DNA from: Hybos culiciformis
Taxonomy: Eukaryota; Arthropoda; Insecta; Diptera; Hybotidae
Direction of reading: 5' to 3'
NCBI GenBank assembly: GCA_964007475.1
Contig: OZ023273.1
Location: 39,557,525-39,621,524, forward strand
Length of the DNA stretch: 64,000 bases
Below, piece after piece: positions 36,568 through 47,949 of the stretch. The notes beneath the pieces are model-generated. The model was given only the letters and a program-made list of their open reading frames with translations, did not search any database and had not been told where the DNA came from. The stretch's first letter is position 1, and each line of letters starts with the position of its first letter. A program made the translations under genes and the position numbers.

Positions 36568-39517
36568 ATGAAAGAAAAAGCTGCAGCAATTCAAATAGTG
36601 GAAGCTTCAAATGAAGATCACACATTTACATTAAACGAAGATATATTGACTGCAATCCTTCTGCAAGATGAAATCAAAGATCGTTTTGTTTGTGTGGTAT
36701 CAGTAGCTGGAGCATTCCGAAAAGGAAAAAGTTTTTTATTAGATTTTTTCCTTAGATATATGTATTCAAAGGTAATTATTAAATTATTTATTTAATTAAT
36801 TTGTTTTAAAACGATAAACATAGGTACACAATTACATTTTTTTTTTGTTAACATAACTCTAATGAAGTAATATTGTCCAAACAATTAGCTTAAGTTAAAT
36901 CATTGATTAAGGATACTAAAAAGATTATCAATTTCATTCAACTTTTTTTTCTTGTATTTTTATTTGAAGTTGTATAATAAAAAAAATAAAATAATTGTCA
37001 ATATTTCGAAAATATTTCATTTCTTTTTACTAACACCTTCAAACAAAAATATCCAAAAACAGCAAAAAAATGTCATATGAAGTTGATTATCCTTGTGAAT
37101 CTTACAATTGTTAAATGTAATCTTCGCGTTTACTTTTCCCCAATTTCATAGACATCATAACGGAATAATTAAGATTTTTATTAATGAGAATCTGAAATCA
37201 ATGGGAGATGGCACTATACACTATAGAATTAAAGTAGTTCTTAAATTAAATTATCTTAAGGAAAAAACTAGAATAAAATACATATGTCTTATGGTTAGTG
37301 TAAAATGTCTTCTTTTAATTTTAATTAATATTATTGACAGCTTCTACATATTATGTATTTTATCCAAGTTGACCAAAACTAGAAGCTAATAGATCCTCGA
37401 ACTTTAACTTGCCAATATAACCAATATAATGGCATAATCAATTAATAATTTTAGATTATTTTATGTTATCAACTTTATTTTTAATATAATTTTAGTATGT
37501 CTCGCACGGGGTTAAAGATTGGTTGGGTGATGAAAATGAACCACTATCTGGATTTTCTTGGAGGGGTGGATCTGAACGTGACACAACTGGAATACTAATA
37601 TGGTCCGATATCTTTTTATATGATTACCCGAGTGGAGAAAAAATTGCAATAATTTTATTGGATACACAAGGTGCGTTTGATAGTCAGTCAACAGTTCGAG
37701 ATTGTGCAACTGTATTTGCTCTAAGCACAATGGTTTCGTCTGTACAAATTTATAATTTATCACAAAATATTCAAGAAGATGATCTGCAACATTTGCAATT
37801 GTTTACTGAATATGGTCGCTTAGCATTGGCCGATTCTGGAAAAAAACCTTTTCAACGACTGCAATTCTTGGTTCGCGATTGGAGTTTCCCTTACGAAGCT
37901 GAATATGGTATCGTGGGTGGAAACAAGATTTTGCAACGTCGATTAGCGTTATCAGACAAGCAACATCCAGAATTACAATCACTTCGAAAACATATTTCCT
38001 CCTGTTTCACAGAAGTTGCTTGCTTTCTAATGCCACATCCAGGTTTAACGGTAGCTACAAATCCAAATTTTGATGGTAGATTAAAAGATATTACATCTGA
38101 TTTTAAACAAAGTTTACGGGAACTAGTTCCTATGCTTTTGGATCCAGATAATCTTATAATGAAACAAATAAATGGTCAAAAAGTAAGAGCTCGTGATTTA
38201 ATACAATATTTTATTTCATATATAGCAATTTATAAAGGAAATGAATTACCGGAACCGAAATCTATGTTAGTAGCAACTGCTGAGGCAAACAATTTGACTG
38301 CTGTTGCAGCTGCAAAAGAATTATATACACAGCTAATGGAAGAAGTTTGCGGTGGCAATAAACCATATTTAAGTACAGGTCATATAGAAGCAGAACATCT
38401 TAGAGTAAAAGACAAGGCTTTATTTCAATTTGCATCAAAACGAAAAATGGGTGGTGAAGAGTTTTCAGAAAAATATCGTGAGAATTTGGAAACAGATATA
38501 GAAGAAACTTTCAATAATTTTAAAGCTCACAATGAAAGTAAAAATATTTTTAAAGCCGCTAGAACCCCTGCAGTTTATTTTTCAATTGCAATTATTATGT
38601 ACATTTTAAGTGGTATATTTGGGCTTCTCGGTTTATATACATTCGCCAATTTTGGCAATTTATTAATGGGTGTAGCATTATTAACATTAGCATTATGGGC
38701 ATACATTAGGTAATTTCTAATTCAGACATTTTATTTACATTGAAAATTTTTTTTTACGTCGTACTTAGTTCATAATTATTTTCTTAAAAATGCGAGAATC
38801 TGGAGCTGATTTAATTTCATTTTAATAAAGACCTGAAACTAAGCAAATATAAACAATATTATCCATTGAGGCGGTTGAAACGTATGATCTGTATAGAGCA
38901 TACGGTTTAAAAAATATTCCTGCATAAAGATAAGTTCATAAAATCATTAATCCCTTGCGAGTAATCTCGACGCAGATGTTATCATCACCTAGCGCTAATA
39001 ATATTTTCATTTTGTAGGTACAGTGGTGAATTTAGTGATATTGGAACAAAACTGGACGAACTTGCTGACATAATTTGGGAAAACGTAAGAATATATAGTA
39101 TATAAGGAAATGGATAGATTTATTATACAAGCGTTATAATTTTTTAAAGAGTTTTTTTTAAATCTTTAGATAGCCGGAAGAGAAAAAGATTTTGGATTGG
39201 ATACTGTTGATTATAAAAGAATAAAGAAGAAATTGAATGAAAAAAAAAATAAATAAATTTTTGAATCATTAATAAATTCATTTTAGTAAAATTTTCATAT
39301 ACTTTTATTTTTATATTCTTTAAAATAATGAATATTTGAGACTTTCATTCATTTTCAAATAATTTTCCATACCCTTTTATTTTAGTTTATGAGACCTATT
39401 TATCAGGGTTGTATGGAAAAGGGTATACAACATGTTGCAACTCATGCTGCTGAAGCAGCTGTAGGTGGTAGCAGTCACAATTCAAAGTCATTGAATGGTA
39501 AAGTAAAAAAATCATGA
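36568..39517 (+). CDS. atl: Atlastin (ER membrane-fusion GTPase)
   Basis: A dynamin-family GTPase that sits in the ER membrane and fuses ER tubules. Coding exons: 36568-36771, 37496-38709, 39018-39084, then 39386-39517, all joining in frame with GT-AG introns; the first coding exon begins at a TTTAG acceptor (36526), so there is a non-coding exon upstream. Product 538 residues, close to the Drosophila protein as I recall it. The GTPase motifs are GAFRKGKS (48-55), RDTTG (96-100), DTQG (124-127) and the RD guanine contact (195-196). The middle domain is followed by a hairpin of two membrane segments at about 427-472. The cytosolic amphipathic tail [20 protein letters not shown] is the lipid-perturbing helix. 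Stop TGA at 39515-39517. Two oddities are listed separately: an alternative last exon and an open frame after this stop. Confidence 0.97.
36772..37495 (+). other. Atlastin intron 1 (724 bp)
   Basis: Begins GTAATT, ends TTTTAG. The open frame at 37108-37389 within it has no similarity to atlastin and is taken as chance. Confidence 0.85.
38710..39017 (+). other. Atlastin intron 2 (308 bp)
   Basis: Splits the AGG arginine codon after the second membrane segment (AG before the GTAATT donor, G after the TTTGTAG acceptor). Nothing else recognised inside. Confidence 0.9.
39170..39256 (+). CDS. atl: Alternative last exon of atlastin, ending in a KKxx signal
   Basis: After the shared exon 39018-39084 (phase 0), a TCTTTAG acceptor opens a second possible terminal exon: [20 protein letters not shown] then KLNEKKNK and TAA. 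This gives a 523-residue isoform that lacks the amphipathic helix of the main form. The last four residues, KKNK, fit the cytosolic dilysine KKxx rule for COPI-dependent ER retrieval, and the atlastin C-terminus faces the cytosol. An AATAAA lies about 15 bases after the stop (39271-39276), before the acceptor of the main last exon, so the exon could have its own poly(A) site. Splice use is inferred; no transcript data. Confidence 0.65.
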   Translation: MAGREKDFGLDTVDYKRIKKKLNEKKNK

Positions 39518-39835
39518 GATTACGCCAACAACACAACAAAGCAGTCAGAAAAAAAAGTTGAAACAAAGAGACATTATAGCAATAATAAAAATTTAATAAA
39601 TAATAATAGTTGTAATAATAGCAGTAATATAAATAATCACTTCTCTTCGGTTGATCAGCAGGAAAATTCATTTTTTTCAATTTGGAATCCCCTTAAATTA
39701 ATATTTAACAAAAATAAAGTGTCAAATTTAAATTCAACTTACAGTGGCAATATTGGCAGCAGCAGCAATAATAATAATATATTTGCAACGTCCAATCGAA
39801 AAAAAAAAAAGGTCGCGAAATTAAACAAAAACTAA
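39518..39835 (+). other. 105-codon open frame in phase after the atlastin stop
   Basis: Directly after the TGA at 39515-39517 the same frame stays open for 105 codons to TAA at 39833-39835. It begins DYANNTTKQSEKKVETKRHY, is rich in Asn, Ser and Lys, includes ENSFFSIWNPLKLIF, and ends NRKKKKVAKLNKN. Such a run is unlikely in 3' UTR of this AT content. It could be a stop-codon readthrough extension, a recent nonsense change or sequence error in a longer coding exon, or chance. No splice junction that skips the TGA in frame was found: the one good donor (GGTAAAG at 39498) is in the wrong phase for every nearby acceptor. Confidence 0.5.
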
Positions 39836-42172
39836 TTTTATAGAAAAATTGTTATGTAGTACATATATTGATATTTCGTTAAACAAAAAAGATGTTCATT
39901 TAAATTACACGTAACATTGTAGTTAATTTTTTACAATTTGTTTAACTAAAACATTTTTTTATTTAACTTAACGTTATTTGCGGAGGAAGCAGGCAAACGT
40001 AAATAAAATTACAAAATAAGTCGAATCATTTTCCTTACAACATGCACCGAAATTGAATACACAATGTTTAGATTAGATTTAATTTATATTGTATTGAAAT
40101 TTTTATTTAAAATAGATGTCTATGAAATTATTATCTTGCCAGTTTATTACAAGTTTTCCAAATAAAATAAAAAATAAATTTTATTATAATTTTTTGTAAT
40201 CAAATTAAATTTTACAGAAGTTAGTTATATTATGGAAAAGCAATGACAAAAACAATTAAAAATTTGCCAAATTATTCCTTACAATATTATAGAAAAGATT
40301 TTCAATCATAATACAATTCAATCCTTAATTTTTCTAATGTGAAAGAAAAGCGTCGTTAAAATATTTATAGAAATGCCATTTTAGATAAAGTTGGATTAAA
40401 GGATAATTTAATAATTACAATACTTAACCCATATTTCTTATTGTCAGATAAGTCTACTTAAATTTTGGAATTATCAACGAGATAAATGTAGATTTAATAA
40501 TATTTTGTATCAAAGTAATTTTTATAAAGTCATTATTAATCAGTAAATGACACTTGTTGAATTGAATATAATTTTTTTTTATGAATATCATAGGTTGTGG
40601 CCCAGTTTAATGATTTTGACAAATAAGATTCGGTACTTATTCTATCTAAATAATTTCGGAATGGTGGCTAATTTTATAAAAATTAATTAATATTACATTT
40701 AAACATAAAGACATACATGTTGTGATGGTTTTTTCTTAAATAAAAATTGTTATTTTCGGTACAAATTTGTATCTTTTTATATATTAATTTCCGGAAAAAT
40801 ATCAATTTTTTTTTATTGTCTAATAAACAGTAAAACTACAATCTTAACAAATAAGTATTTAAATAAAGTTTTAATGTATGTTAATTGCTGATCAACTTGA
40901 ATTTTTGTCTATCAAAATTAAATTATTTAACTATTTTAAGCAGTTAACTTAAAATATGCTCAAAAATAAATTAAGGTAAAACTAAAAAATGTCTCACAAA
41001 ATTTGGAATTGAAAATATTAGAATTATATTTTAAATACAAAATTGTACATATACCATATTCCCAAATTTTGCTTTAAAATTATGATTTAATAAATTTTTT
41101 TTGTAATAAGAATCTTTTTTTAATGGAATGAAAATTTTTTCTTTAGATAAAAAAGTAATCTTTCAATAGATAAATACTATATTATTATTTTTTTCTGGAA
41201 CTGAAAACTTTTATCTCATTGATAACTCAAGTACAATTTTGGAAAAATCTGGTGTGTTCCAATCCAACCAATTGAGTAATTATCCCACTGGTACTGCGGA
41301 GTAAAAACGTTATTAATTTGTTATGGTTGGTTGTAAAGTGTTTTTTTTACATTGTAAAGCTTTTTTTATTTTTATATTGTAACATTTTTAAATTCAAAAA
41401 TTCAACTAAGTATTCAAAAATTGAACTCAAAACAAAAGACCTCTATTAATATTGAGACTTTTGGTGTCCTGAGAATATTAAATTAAAATTGAATAAATAA
41501 TTCCACATCGACCTGACGTAAGGTGAAAAAATTATTTTCGTTTTTTGGCGCTTTTAGATAAATAACTCACAATTATCCTCAATAATTTTCATCAAATGTA
41601 AGCTTTTGTTCATTTTTTAAATCAATCTTTCATAAATATTAATATCTTGTCGTAATCTCTAAGAATTTAATAATTGAAAGAAAAAAATGTTTAAATGGTT
41701 AAGAAAATATATAATTGGTGTCAAACAAAATACGAATATTCTTTATTTTGATAATTTGGTTGATGTAATTACATAAAGAAAATTACCGACAGTAGTTGTT
41801 ACATTTTGTGTCAATTACCCATTATCGATCCTATTTTACCCACTATCTATCGTAATTACATATTTCCACCCCTTTTTAAAAAAGAAACAACAAAATAAAG
41901 TAACTAAAAATTATTATATTATTATATTATATTTCGAGCTCATTTGAAATTTTTCTAGCTACCTCTTAAATCGTACTAATTTCTTTTAATAAATATGTAT
42001 TTTTTCTTAATTGAAAATTTTAATATATTAATTAATTTAAAACAAAAACAATTGTTAAATGAAATAAAACTTACGAAAGAAACAATTTGCATCGGATAAA
42101 AAACATAAATGGCTTCTAAGCATTTTCAATTTAAGACATATTTTGAATACCTACAAATAATTACAATTTTCA

Positions 42173-42205
<33 letters not shown>

Positions 42206-45200
42206 CGTCTGCTGAAAAATGAAACAACGTATGATATTTATACGTCATTATTAGATAATAGCACCATTCGATTCCTCGTACTCGATTTTATAAGTACCTA
42301 CAACTATTTTGCAATATTCTTAATGTTGATTAAAATGTGTTTTTTAGATGAAAATTTTACGTTACTTGATATTTTTGCATACGTTTTTTTTAATTTTCAA
42401 ATCTTTAAACTCAAATTACTCGAAACTATACTTTTCACTATACATTGTTTCATTTCTCACCAGACGATATGTTAAAAAAAAAATTTTACTAACATTACGG
42501 ATTTTTTAATATTAAAATAAGGATTTTAAAACATAATAATGCATGTTTGTTTTCCTTTTTTAAATTAATTAAAATTATTATAAACGAATGTAAATTGTAT
42601 ATAATTATGTGTGAATTGATTTCTTTTTAAATAAGAATAATTAATTAAAAAACGACTAACTTTTTTTTAGTTTATTTAAATGCTGAAAATAAAATTTCAA
42701 ATAACGATACAAAGCTTTAAGCCTTAGAATATGTACATAAAATTAATAAATATATATATATGTATGATTGTTTTATTAATTAGTAGACAGTAATTAACAA
42801 TCTTTCAATAATTTCAAGTAAAAATAATTCTCTAATAATACGCAATTGATTTCCTGTGTGAATATAAATAATTGGTTTGAGGTTAAATAACTATCTAGTA
42901 TCTACTAATAAAAAATAAAATAACAAATTTCAAAAGATTTTTATACACATAAATTAATATTAACAATTATATTCTAGGAATTGAACCTATTATTTAAAGT
43001 TCTTTTGTTTTTTTCTAAGTAAATATAAAAAACCATAGTAAATCGTTATGAGAAAAAAATTTTTAACATTTTATTTATGATATTTATCTTTATTTTAAAA
43101 ATTAATTTTAAACAATAGGCCTTTACCCGAAGAGAATTTCAAATTCTCTTAGTTTTCTTAGTAGTTAAAGTTGTTGTGAATTCCAATCAGAATAATGAAC
43201 AAAATACAAATGCAATTGTAAAAAGTCAAATTTTAAATAGTCATAAAGTCTATAAAGTTTGTGATAATTATTTTAAAACATAGTCCTTTTGAACAGGACA
43301 TAGAATCAATCGATATTACTGCATTAGAATTTATGTCATCTTCACCACCAAATTACGTTTAAAATTCACGCGTTAGTTATCGTAATTTCAAAAAAATTTA
43401 ACATGTTGCAGCCCCACAAGAACATAAGAAGGTGGCTTAGCTGTAGATGAATGAAATCTCTTAAACAAACCCGAAGAAAAAAACTTTGAATAACGTGGTT
43501 TTTCAATGTGAGTGACTGTTTTGATAATTTCAAACCGGTGGAAGGAACAATGTTTTTTTTTTCGCATATAAATATAATTTTACCAAAAATGTATTAAATT
43601 TTAAAATGTTTTTTTAGTTAGTATAGTGCTTAAATTTTGAAGTTTTTTAAAGTTATGCACTGCCACACAATCTTCTATTATATAGTATTTTGTATATTTT
43701 GTGCATTACAAAATATTTTTATATTTTTTAGCCACCAATAAATGTGAAATTTACGAAAAGAATAATAAATTGTTGGTACAAAATTCTTTTACACAGTATT
43801 TGTATAAATATAATATATATATACAAAATATTTTAGTCTAAAATTTAAGGGTTTATTACTAAAAATAGAAAGTGTAAATTTATTGTATTAGTAATTTAAT
43901 AAAAATAAATTTAATAAAACTAACAAAACTTTCTCACCTGTTTATACAATATTTTCTTTAATTTTAGTATTAATAAATATTATGTATAAATTATCAATTA
44001 TTTTTAACATAATAATGGTCAAATTATTTTCATCCTAGTGTTTTAAAATTAAACAATGAATGAATGACAAAGTCATGAAATAATCACAAAAAAAATGTTC
44101 CCTGAAACTATTTTCATTCAACTATAACGTCTATAACGATATGAATAATGAATTGAAAGGAAAGAAATTTCGCTATTGACAAAATGATCACGCATTTTAA
44201 ATTTATTGTACATAATGTACAATTATTGTACATATACATTTATTCTACAGATCGAATCAAATAACTTGACATTTATATATAATAATAATTTTTTTATGTT
44301 CTTATTTCTTATTGTTTGATTAATTATATGAAAAATCCATTTCATTTAATATTTTGATGACCATTAATTATTATAATATGTTATTTGTGTGTCTCTTTCA
44401 TGATTAATACGTTCTTAAATTTTTTTATGTAAAACTTTTCCTCCAGAGATTATCTAAATACATTTAATTGTGTATATACTCGCATTGTATGTACAGGCAC
44501 TCAAATAATTTATTTGTTTGATTTTATATCATTCGAAGCAAAAGTAGTTTCTATAAATTTATTTGTATATGTAGCTTAATTTATTTCACTAGTTTTACAC
44601 TGAGATGTTAATTGATTATAAACATAACAATACAGAATGAGAACGTTACCTACTAACTTTTACGAAATTCATTGAAATAAACAGAATGTTTGGTTTTATT
44701 AAACCCTCCATTATGTTACAAGATGGATATAATATTCGCATTATTTGTGTTGTTATCAATATATCGAAGACTTTTTTATGAGGCCGTAGTAGTTTTCTCA
44801 GTATTAGTTATTAATTTGTACAATATTTCAAAAAAAATTTATTCTGATTATTTATTCTCATAGGCATTTGAGTAATAAAGATTTAAATTTGGGTTCTCCT
44901 ACCTACGCTGCACAACGTTGATTATGATTTTAATCTTTCGTTCGTCCTATATGTATTTGTTCAGCAATAATACATACTAAAATTAAAATCTTCAACCACT
45001 CGTTTTACTTGAAAGATCAATGGAACGATTTTTTGCCTAATAAAAGAAAGGGATTTATTCTAGTTAATCATTATTAATTATTTCCGTCCTGATTTCGCGC
45101 TACCATTAAAATTAAAATACATAATTGTTTATTTTGAATAGAGACTTTTTTTATTTACTTCTCATTATAATCTTTTAATTAAATGTTTTTCGCTCGAAAA

Positions 45201-45284
45201 TTTCAAACAATAAATGGATTTTATAAAATACAGTAAAATAATATTAAAATTTTTTTTCAGGAAAATGTTAATATCGATGTAACA
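39836..45284. other. 5.4 kb between atlastin and the metallothionein cluster
   Basis: Mostly AT-rich DNA; the first few hundred bases are presumably atlastin 3' UTR (AATAAA near 40002). One possible tiny gene lies at 43120-43361 plus strand: a CAATAG acceptor, an open frame, a GTTTGT donor at 43257, a 44-base gap, then DIESIDITALEFMSSSPPNYV and TAA. The composition of the second part is not AT-like, but the intron would be unusually short and the product is unknown. Confidence 0.3.
42172..42205. repeat. TA dinucleotide microsatellite
   Basis: About 16 TA units broken by one TACA. Confidence 0.9.
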
Positions 45285-47949
45285 TTACTTTTTGTCCTTG
45301 CAGCAACCGTCATTACCTCCGGTTTTGCACGCACATTTGCCTAAAAAAATTCCAAAAATAATAAAATACTATAGTCTAACAAAAATAACAAAATATGCTA
45401 ACCTTTTTCGCATTTGCATTGTTCACTACATTTTTCAGGAGTACATTTGCAATCTGGAAAAAATTAAAATATTTTTTTTAATATGATTTATATAAATTTA
45501 TTCGATTTAAGGTTTATTTTTTTTTTTTTATTTTACATCGTTCCTAATAATTTGGCTATAATCTCAATTTCTGAGAGTATAATAATATAATATTCAAAAT
45601 TTACACAGATTAAAAGGAAATTTTTGTAAACGTACAAAATATTCATCCTTAAAACAAATTAATATTTGTCGGAGCAAAAAAAATTAAAGTCACACATAAA
45701 AGTAATATGGAGAGTACAAATCCACCAAGAGCCAGGGTAAAAAATTTCTTTGAATTTATTAATCGTAGTTTTTTGATAGTTGATTACAGTAGTTGTATAC
45801 AAACACATACTGTGGTCAATCAAGTGAAACTGAGAACATGTGTCTTAGGTACACTATCAAAATTTGACGTACCTACCGAGGTAATAGAATGAATTTACTA
45901 AGGCTGAAATTCGTTTTACAAATTCTATTATTGCATAGAAATAAAATTTACATCAGTCAGTCAGCAGAATATGGGATAATATGCAATTGGTCTCGTTCAA
46001 TATTCTAAATTATAATTTATCAATAATCGTCGATTATTATAATTTATAATATTTGATGGTGATGTTTTCATGTTTTATAGAAATTTATTTACATTACATA
46101 ATTATATTTTATATAAAATAACTGAACTTCTAAGTTTTAAACAAGTTAAAAAAATAAAAATTATTAGATACTATGCAAATAAAATTTAAAAATAAATTTC
46201 TACGTTGAATCTAAAACAAAAATTGCTTATTAAAACTTTTTTTAGCACTTCTCAAAATTTTCACCTAATTAAATATTGAGCTTATTTTCAGACGAATTAT
46301 CTATATGCGAATAAGTAAAAAAATTGCTTGAACAAATTTTTTTGTCAAGAACATAATTCCGTAGTTCCTATTAAAAATTAATACAATTTATAATTAGCCA
46401 GAAGATACCTATTATTATTTTTTTATTCCAAGAATCCATTCGTGATTCTAAAATTATACAAACTTGATTTTATTTTATATACCTACATTGAATTTTTTTT
46501 TAATAGAAACATATAGTCAGTATTTTACATGTAGTATGTAGGTACAGAATATGTATAGAATATATATAGAATTTCAAAAAACCTGTTAGAATTGTGGTTA
46601 AAAAACTTTCATCAGTAGAAGATCTTTGAATTGTTAATAAAATGAGTCTGTTTTTTGTTTATATAAATATAAATGTACATATATATTTACATGTATAAAT
46701 TAAACGCGGTAATGATATTTGTTGTACAAATGTGTAATCAAAATTATTTTAACAAAAAAAAAAAAAAAACAGCGCAAATTGAAAATTATTATTTGTTTTT
46801 AAAAGAAATAAAATTAAATTTGTAGAATCAGCTAAATAAGTTTTTTGCGACCTTACAAAATAAAACAGAAAAGATATTTAAAACTACATACTTGTGAAGG
46901 TGTAAAAATTATATAATTTTCATTATTTCCGTTCAACGGAAATCCAAAATATGTAATAAGAACCTACTTTAGATTGTTTTCATTTTTATTTTAAGCTAGT
47001 CGATTCTGGCGCTAGTCGATCTTATATAATAAGAGTTATGGTCTTTAATTATTATTTATCAATATTACAATTTTCCGGAAATCTGTTTCAATTTTTTTTT
47101 GCTTTAAAACCCTTATAACGCTTATCATCGAATAGCATTTAGTTTCTATTCACAATTTACATGATTTACAAAAATAATTTTGGGCAACTGTTAAGTAAAA
47201 AGTTTGATTTTTTTTTTTAAATCGCAGTTATATAGGTATGTATACTATACTTAAAATCATTTGGTGTTCTAACGATGTACTCAGATATTTTGAGCTAACT
47301 GAATCGGCTATACAAGAAAAAATAATTGCTACAAAAAAAATCTTTAAGTTTCGTAATCCTTCTAGAATGAATTTTATATCATCTATTTTATTTATTTATC
47401 TTATAAACCCAAATGGCAGCCAATTATTATTATTTATTTTTTTATCTTGGAGTATGATTGTAGTAAGGCAAATTAAATTTATTATAACATTTTATATTAC
47501 ATTTATAACATTTTATATTCAATTTATTGTATTAGGGTATTATTATTTCGAAAATAAGAATATACAAATTAAAATAAATTGAGATGATTTTGATTATGTC
47601 ATTTAAAATTAATTTTAAATTGAAAAAAAAAAGCATCAAATTTTTTAGGAAACATAAAAATTTTCATTTTCTTGTTCTAGAAAAAAGAGAAAAATCAATA
47701 ATTTAAAAAAATTCCAGTTGTATGTACATTAAGTTAAAAATATTTTACGTTCTAGTCTCAAATTATATGTACCCAATGTACATACATAAAAACATACTGG
47801 AGATACAGACAATTTTTTTCCAAAGAATTCAATTTATATTATCAAGAAAAAGAAAAATTCTTGAATATTTAAAAAAAAAAAAAAGTTTGCCGATAAAACT
47901 GAATAAATCTATTTTTATACATACCTTTTCCACATCCTCCGCAAGGCAT
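45285..47949 (-). CDS. Metallothionein, MtnB type (43 residues, three exons)
   Basis: A small cytosolic cysteine-rich protein that binds copper, cadmium and zinc ions through thiolates. Exons: 47925-47949 (MPCGGCGK), 45403-45453 (DCKCTPEKCSEQCKCEK) and 45285-45340 (GKCACKTGGNDGCCKDKK), all with GT-AG introns in phase 1. The result is 43 residues with 11 cysteines in CxC, CxxC and CC arrangements, the same length as Drosophila MtnB as I know it. Exon 1 is 25 bases and phase 1, exactly as in the plus-strand copy at 53180, which supports common descent. Intron 1 is about 2.5 kb, very long for this family, and there is a second intron that the plus-strand copies lack. No TGCRCNC metal response element was found in about 300 bases upstream, unlike the other copies, so its induction may differ. 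Confidence 0.9.
45454..47924 (-). other. Intron 1 of the minus-strand metallothionein
   Basis: AT-rich. It contains a plus-strand open frame at 45707-45889 (MESTNPPRARVKNFFEFINR start, ending at CGAG followed by GTAATA), which has a reasonable composition and a donor-like end but no recognisable product; it is left as uncertain. A second frame at 47238-47582 looks like chance. Confidence 0.4.

Noticed and set aside
37108..37389. 93-codon frame inside atlastin intron 1
   Set aside because: Atlastin joins 36771 to 37496 perfectly across it; composition is that of random AT-rich DNA.
45707..45892. 61-codon plus-strand frame in the metallothionein intron
   Set aside because: Balanced composition and a donor-like end, but no second exon or recognisable domain; not enough to call a gene.
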